From assembly GCA_036768475.1 (NCBI GenBank), contig DAIPMW010000002.1:248001-312000 (forward strand): DNA of 64,000 bases, given 5' to 3'. The translations under genes and the position numbers were made by a program. Of this stretch, positions 59,514 to 64,000 are shown piece by piece. How positions within the stretch are numbered: position 1 is the first letter of the stretch; each line of letters opens with the position of its first letter. Below the pieces are notes generated by a model. It was not told where the DNA came from. It saw only the letters and a program-made list of their open reading frames with translations, and did no database searches. The stretch is from JAEUMD01 sp036768475. GTDB taxonomy: Bacteria > Pseudomonadota > Alphaproteobacteria > Rhizobiales > Hyphomicrobiaceae.

Positions 59514-60613
59514 CGGGCTCCAGATTGTCCAACATCGATCGGTCGTTTTGGCGCGGGCGCCGGGTGCTGTTGACTGGCCATACCGGCTTTAAGGGTGCGT
59601 GGGCCGCATTGCTGCTTTCCAGGCTCGGTGCCGAGGTGCATGGGCTATCCCTGTCGCCGGAAGAACCAAGCCTTTTCTCTGCAGCACGAGTGGCGGAGAT
59701 GTGTGCGTCGAGCAGCTTCGTCGACCTGAGGGACCGGGAGGCGACGCACGCAAGTGTGGTGGCCTGCCAGCCGCAGGTGGTGCTCCACTTCGCCGCTCAG
59801 TCGCTCGTGCGCCGTGCGTTTCTCGATCCTGTGGAAACGTTCTCGTCCAACGTCATGGGCACAGTCCACCTCCTCGAAGCCTTGCGCCATATCGATCGCC
59901 TCCAAACGGTTCTGGTGACGACCACGGACAAGGTCTACTACAACGCGGAGACGGGTGAGCCCTTCCGCGAAGGCGACCGGCTGGGCGGTGTGGAGGCCTA
60001 CGGCGCAAGCAAGACGGCAGTCGAGCACGTGGTTGCCGCCTATCGTGCCAGCTATTTCGCGGCCAAGGGCGTGGCGGTTCTCGTCGCGCGTGCCGGCAAT
60101 GTCATCGGTGGTGGTGACTGGTCGCAAGACCGTATCCTTCCCGACATTGTCCGCGCATGCGAATGCGGCAGGCCTTTGGACGTCCGCAATCCTGGCGCAG
60201 TGCGTCCATGGCAGCATGTACTTGAAGCCCTTGAGGGCTATCTCATGCTCGTCGAGCGCAAGGGGCAGGACGAGCAGACTTCAGGTGCCGACCCGGAAAA
60301 TAATGCCTGGAACTTCGGACCACCGATGGCAGCAGAAATGGTCACAGTGGCTCAAATATGCGATTGGGCGGCACAGGCATGGCCTGAACGCTTCCGCTGG
60401 CGCCATACGCCGGACGCAAGTGGCGTCAAAGAAAGCAATCTTCTGCTCCTCGACCCCTCGCGCGCTATGGCAGAGCTCGGCTGGCGTCCACGGCTCGGCC
60501 CTGTTGATGCGCTTCAAATCACGCTGGGTTGGTACAAGTCGGTTGAAGCAGGGCAGGATCCGCGTCAGGCCTGCCTGGTGGATATGGCGTGCCTGGGATT
60601 GGCAACTCCATGA
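59510..60613 (+). CDS. rfbG: CDP-glucose 4,6-dehydratase
   Basis: This 367-residue SDR enzyme makes CDP-4-keto-6-deoxyglucose from CDP-glucose. The NAD motif is LLTGHTGFKGAWAALLL. VVLHFAAQSLVRRAFLDPVE, TTTDKVYYNAETGEPF and EAYGASKTAVEHVVAAYR (catalytic Tyr/Lys) are diagnostic, as is RAGNVIGGGDWSQDRILPDI. ATG at 59510 overlaps the small Tat-signal gene by 4 bases. Together with RfbF it defines the CDP-sugar branch. Confidence 0.96.
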   Translation: MTGSRLSNIDRSFWRGRRVLLTGHTGFKGAWAALLLSRLGAEVHGLSLSPEEPSLFSAARVAEMCASSSFVDLRDREATHASVVACQPQVVLHFAAQSLVRRAFLDPVETFSSNVMGTVHLLEALRHIDRLQTVLVTTTDKVYYNAETGEPFREGDRLGGVEAYGASKTAVEHVVAAYRASYFAAKGVAVLVARAGNVIGGGDWSQDRILPDIVRACECGRPLDVRNPGAVRPWQHVLEALEGYLMLVERKGQDEQTSGADPENNAWNFGPPMAAEMVTVAQICDWAAQAWPERFRWRHTPDASGVKESNLLLLDPSRAMAELGWRPRLGPVDALQITLGWYKSVEAGQDPRQACLVDMACLGLATP

Positions 60614-61953
60614 TGCATGGCCGTAACGCGAGCACGGTGTCGACGGTTCACGGCGATCGTTTCGCATCGCAGACCATCGGTATCGACATTCACGCACTTG
60701 CTTCCGAGATCTATCCGATCTGCCGCAGCATTACTGGCAACGGTGTGCGCGAGACGCTGTCGATCCTCGGTCGAAAGATACCACTCGAAATTACCGAGAT
60801 CCCAACGGGCACAGCAGTGTTCGACTGGACGATCCCGCGCGAATGGAACATTCGCGACGCCTATGTGAAAGCGAGTGACGGTCGCCGGGTGATCGATTTC
60901 AAGCGTCACAATCTGCATGTCCTCAATTACTCTGCCCCTGTGCGAGCACACATGTCGCTGGCTGAATTGAGGCCACATCTCTTTTCCTTGCCGGAAGATC
61001 CGGAGTTGATCCCGTACCGAACCTCCTATTACGCGGAGCAATGGGGCTTTTGCCTTGCTCATCGTGAGCTGGAGGCGATGCCCGACGACACTTACGAGGT
61101 GGTGATCGACAGCGAGTTGAAGGACGGCGCATTGACCTGGGGCGAGCATCTCCATCGCGGCGAGAGCGAGGATGAGGTTCTTCTGTCGGCACACGTCTGC
61201 CACCCCTCGCTTGCCAACGACAACTGCTCGGGATTGGCTCTTCTCGCGCTGCTGGCGCGCGCAGTCTCGCAATTTCGCACGCAGCTCAGCTACCGATTCC
61301 TGTTCGCGCCGGGCACCATCGGCGCTATCGCATGGCTGGCGCACAACGAGCAGAACGCGTCGCGCATCAAACATGGGCTCGTCGTATCTTGCGTCGGCGA
61401 CGCAGGCGACCCGACTTACAAGCGCAGCCGCCGCGGCGACGCCACGATCGATCGCGCGATGGCCCATGTTCTGAAGCATTGCGGTCGCCAATCGCGCGTC
61501 ATCGACTTCTCGCCCTATGGTTACGACGAGCGCCAGTATTGTTCCCCGGGCTTCGATCTTCCGGTCGGATTGCTGCAGAGGAGCCAGTTCGGCACGTTTC
61601 GCGAATACCACACCTCTGCCGACGATCTGGATCTCATTCGTCCTGAGCACCTTACGCATTCATGGAGCATCATCGCCGCGTTGATCGAGATCCTCGAAAA
61701 CGATCGCAGACCGGTGAGCCTCAACCCCAAGTGTGAGCCCCAGTTGGGCCGCCGCGGTCTCTACGCCATGATCGGTGGCGACAGAGACGCACCTGCGCGG
61801 CAGATGGCCATGCTTTGGCTGCTGAACCTGGCTGATGGTTGCCATTCTCTGCTCGATATCGCAGAGCGAGCCGATATGCCTTTCACCCGTATCCTCGCTG
61901 CCGAGCGCAATCTTGCTGCGGCAGGACTTCTGGCCGAGCCCGATAGGTCATGA
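60610..61953 (+). CDS. DUF4910 aminopeptidase-like protein
   Basis: This 447-residue protein has an N-terminal IDIHALASEIYPICRSITGN, then TEIPTGTAVFDWTIPREWNI. A zinc-peptidase-like core follows with LLSAHVCHPSLANDNCSGLA (His and Asp ligands) and FREYHTSADDLDLIRPEHL (Glu/His). The C-terminal part is winged-helix-like (LADGCHSLLDIAERADMPFT). Such DUF4910/DUF2172 proteins look like M28 aminopeptidases and recur in nucleotide-sugar clusters. Their substrate is unproven; an amide on an amino sugar is possible. ATG at 60610 overlaps rfbG by 4 bases. Confidence 0.88.
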   Translation: MMHGRNASTVSTVHGDRFASQTIGIDIHALASEIYPICRSITGNGVRETLSILGRKIPLEITEIPTGTAVFDWTIPREWNIRDAYVKASDGRRVIDFKRHNLHVLNYSAPVRAHMSLAELRPHLFSLPEDPELIPYRTSYYAEQWGFCLAHRELEAMPDDTYEVVIDSELKDGALTWGEHLHRGESEDEVLLSAHVCHPSLANDNCSGLALLALLARAVSQFRTQLSYRFLFAPGTIGAIAWLAHNEQNASRIKHGLVVSCVGDAGDPTYKRSRRGDATIDRAMAHVLKHCGRQSRVIDFSPYGYDERQYCSPGFDLPVGLLQRSQFGTFREYHTSADDLDLIRPEHLTHSWSIIAALIEILENDRRPVSLNPKCEPQLGRRGLYAMIGGDRDAPARQMAMLWLLNLADGCHSLLDIAERADMPFTRILAAERNLAAAGLLAEPDRS

Positions 61954-61988
61954 GCGGGAAGGCGAGAGCAGTCGACCCGAAGGTGCCG

Positions 61989-62519
61989 TCAACCGGGAAA
62001 TGCCGGCCAATCGAGGTCCTTTTGCGAGATCATCGCTACCGGCAGGGGCCACGAGATCGCGACCGTTGGATCATCGTAGCGAAAGCCGCGTGCCGCGTGC
62101 GGCGCATGGAATGCGGAAATCATGTAGCTGACCTCGGTATCGTCGGCGAGTGTCTGGAAGCCATGCGCGAAGCCTTCGGGAATGTAAAGTTGATGCCGGT
62201 TGTGCGCGGTGAGTTCGAAGGCGGTCCACTTGCCGAAGGTTGCGGACTCGCGGCGAACATCGACGATGACGTCGACAATGGCACCGGCGACGCATCGCAC
62301 CACTTTGGCCTCGGCGTCAGGCGCCTCCTGGTAGTGCATGCCGCGTACGGTGGCGCGCAAGCGATTGAACGAGATGCTGTGCTGCGGGAAGTGGGTCGGC
62401 AAGCCAGCCACTGTGAATTCCCGCTCGCAGAACGTGCGGGCGAAGAAGCCTCGCTCGTCATTGATTGACTCGGGCGTTATCAGCCGTGGGCCAGCCAGCG
62501 AAGTCTTCTCGAATAGCAT
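61989..62519 (-). CDS. RmlC-like dTDP-4-dehydrorhamnose 3,5-epimerase family protein
   Basis: This 176-residue cupin is on the opposite strand to its neighbours. It has INDERGFFARTFCEREF, QHSISFNRLRATVRGMHYQE (catalytic His), DVRRESATFGKWTAFELTAH and IPEGFAHGFQTLADDTEVSY, the full RmlC pattern. In this context it may epimerise a CDP-4-keto-6-deoxy sugar at C3 and/or C5. Its position between plus-strand genes suggests insertion or inversion, or a separate promoter near 62,540. Confidence 0.92.
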   Translation of the reverse strand: MLFEKTSLAGPRLITPESINDERGFFARTFCEREFTVAGLPTHFPQHSISFNRLRATVRGMHYQEAPDAEAKVVRCVAGAIVDVIVDVRRESATFGKWTAFELTAHNRHQLYIPEGFAHGFQTLADDTEVSYMISAFHAPHAARGFRYDDPTVAISWPLPVAMISQKDLDWPAFPG

Positions 62520-62645
62520 GCGCCACTCCTTGAGCCTGATGAATCACCAGCACCATTGAATGGTGCCTTGCAGATCTTGAGGCAAGGCGATTTGTCGCCG
62601 CTGCCCCCAACGGCCAGTCCAATGCGAAAGAAGTGAGGTTACGAC

Positions 62646-63980
62646 ATGTCGCGCCTGATCACCGAGTTTTCGGAATCCGAGCGGCTGCGTGCGCGCGCGC
62701 ACGAAATAATTCCCGGTGGTGCCCACACCTACGCCAAGGGTGATGATCAATTTCCGCAGTGTTCGCCAGGGTTCATCGTCCGGGGCAACGGTTGCCGCGT
62801 ATTCGACATCGACGGCAACGAATTCATCGAATATGGCCTTGGATTGCGTTCGGTTACGCTTGGACATGCCTACAAGCCCGTCACAGACGCTGTCGTCCAT
62901 GAGCTTGCTTTTGGCTGCAACTTCAATAGACCATCGCCCATTGAGGTGGAATGTGCAGAACGCCTTCTCGACATGATCGAGGGAGCGGAGATGGTCAAAT
63001 TTTGCAAGGACGGATCGGGCGCCACGTCTGCGGCAATCAAGATCGCCCGGGCCTACACAGGGCGCGATTACGTGGCAATCTGCGCCGACCATCCCTTTTT
63101 CTCGACTTATGATTGGTTCATGGGAACCACGCCGATCAATGCCGGCATCCCGCGGGTCATTCAGGACCTCACGTTGAGGTTCCGCTACAACGATATCCAG
63201 TCGGTGAAGGATCTCTTCGCCGCTTATCCCAACCAGATCTCCAGTCTCATCCTGGAGCCAGCACGCATTGACGACCCGGAGAATGGATTTCTCCACGAAG
63301 TGCAGCGTTTGTGTCGCGAGAATGGCGCCCTGTTTGTGCTTGATGAGATGATCTGTGGATTCCGCTGGCATAATGGTGGTGGCCAGAAGGTGTACGGTGT
63401 CGTGCCCGACCTGTCGTGTTTCGGCAAGGCGCTTGCCAATGGCTTCTCGGTTTCCGCTCTCGTTGGAAAGCGCGAATATATGCGATTGGGAGGGCTTCAG
63501 CACACCGACCGGCCGCGCGTGTTTCTGCTTTCCACTACGCATGGTGCCGAAACGCATGGACTTGCCGCGGCCATTGCCACCATGGATGTATATCAGCGCG
63601 AGCCCGTCATCGAGACGCTGCATCGCCAGGGTCGCGCACTGAAGGAAGGCATCGACCAGGTTGTTGTGCGACACGGCCTGCAACGCTTCGTGCAGATTAT
63701 CGGACGTCCATGCTGCTTGTTCTTCACCAGTAAGGATGACGCAGGTCAACCGTCGCAGGCCTTCCGGACATTGCTACTCCAGGAGACGATCAAGCGGGGC
63801 ATTCTGGCGCCGTCGCTGGTGGTGAGCTACTCGCATACCGACGCCGACATTGCCGAGACGGTCGATGCATTCGATGGTGCTCTCGAGATCTATTCGCGGG
63901 CGCTTGGCGACGGTGTCGGGCGCTATCTAGTCGGCAATCCGTCCGACACTGTTTATCGCGCCTACAACAAGGTGGCGTGA
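62646..63980 (+). CDS. Class III aminotransferase, glutamate-1-semialdehyde aminomutase-like
   Basis: This 444-residue PLP enzyme has SERLRARAHEIIPGGAHTYA, RVFDIDGNEFIEYGLGLRSV, FCKDGSGATSAAIKIARAY and the active-site lysine in SCFGKALANGFSVSALVG (about residue 260). FVLDEMICGFRWH carries the PLP-binding aspartate. Proteins of this type in sugar clusters can transaminate keto sugars, unlike true HemL; the organism uses the C4 pathway (hemA at 9963), so HemL function is unlikely. It starts 126 bases after the RmlC-like gene start. It may complete the branched amino sugar pathway. Confidence 0.87.
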   Translation: MSRLITEFSESERLRARAHEIIPGGAHTYAKGDDQFPQCSPGFIVRGNGCRVFDIDGNEFIEYGLGLRSVTLGHAYKPVTDAVVHELAFGCNFNRPSPIEVECAERLLDMIEGAEMVKFCKDGSGATSAAIKIARAYTGRDYVAICADHPFFSTYDWFMGTTPINAGIPRVIQDLTLRFRYNDIQSVKDLFAAYPNQISSLILEPARIDDPENGFLHEVQRLCRENGALFVLDEMICGFRWHNGGGQKVYGVVPDLSCFGKALANGFSVSALVGKREYMRLGGLQHTDRPRVFLLSTTHGAETHGLAAAIATMDVYQREPVIETLHRQGRALKEGIDQVVVRHGLQRFVQIIGRPCCLFFTSKDDAGQPSQAFRTLLLQETIKRGILAPSLVVSYSHTDADIAETVDAFDGALEIYSRALGDGVGRYLVGNPSDTVYRAYNKVA

Positions 63981-64000
63981 ATTGTGCTTCGGCCAACTTC

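Overview
The window looks like a chromosomal segment of a moderately high-GC alphaproteobacterium of the order Hyphomicrobiales (Rhizobiales). The evidence is a C4-pathway 5-aminolevulinate synthase (HemA), a rhizobial-type HemB with aspartates in place of the zinc cysteines, a MarR regulator of the LdtR type next to an L,D-transpeptidase, and the gene order glyA-nrdR-ribD-ribE-ribB(A)-ribH-nusB-thiL. A family resembling Hyphomicrobiaceae is plausible, but the sequence alone does not prove it.

Bases 1-20,600 are mostly housekeeping. In order they hold the end of a methyltransferase gene, a DUF2155 protein, a divergent TetR/GST-cupin cassette with a clear palindromic operator, hemB, an extensin-like protein, a 3-hydroxyisobutyryl-CoA hydrolase, ldtR and its L,D-transpeptidase, hemA, glyA, nrdR, the compact riboflavin operon running into nusB and thiL, and a second L,D-transpeptidase whose stop codon lies inside a 28-bp tandem repeat.

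Bases 20,900-37,900 are an accessory region that I read as a sulfur-linked or envelope-stress locus. It encodes two Gly/Tyr/Trp-rich secreted proteins of the sulfur-globule type, two Pro/Ala/Gln-rich secreted proteins sharing a YPPLG motif, and an RND pump whose C-terminus carries a low-complexity linker and a helix-hairpin-helix module. It also encodes a membrane fusion protein, an SCP2-like protein, a sigma-54 activator, an alpha/beta hydrolase, a DUF2147-like protein, a small membrane protein and a DUF302 protein. A near-perfect sigma-54 promoter lies before the SCP2-MFP-RND operon. An ATTC-N8-GAAT palindrome overlaps it, and two more perfect copies plus two one-mismatch copies lie before the neighbouring genes. 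This half-site arrangement matches what I recall for SqrR/BigR-type sulfide/persulfide-sensing ArsR repressors. I regard this dual-controlled locus as the best candidate for an under-described system.

Bases 38,300-64,000 are a surface-polysaccharide cluster almost entirely on the + strand. It begins with a polyprenyl-phosphate sugar transferase, UDP-xylose synthase, an asparagine-synthase-like amidotransferase, several glycosyltransferases, an acetyltransferase and a Wzy/WaaL-like membrane protein. An ABC exporter (Wzm/Wzt) and a pyruvyl transferase follow. The end is a translationally coupled CDP-sugar operon: C-methyltransferase, rfbF, PIG-L deacetylase, methyltransferase, a small Tat-signal protein, rfbG and a DUF4910 protein. 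A reverse-strand RmlC-like epimerase and a class III aminotransferase close the window. Together these suggest a branched 6-deoxy sugar, probably amino or acylamido modified, exported as part of an O-antigen or capsule. A dispersed repeat of about 120 bp occurs in full or in part four times. No tRNA, rRNA, insertion sequence or CRISPR array was seen.
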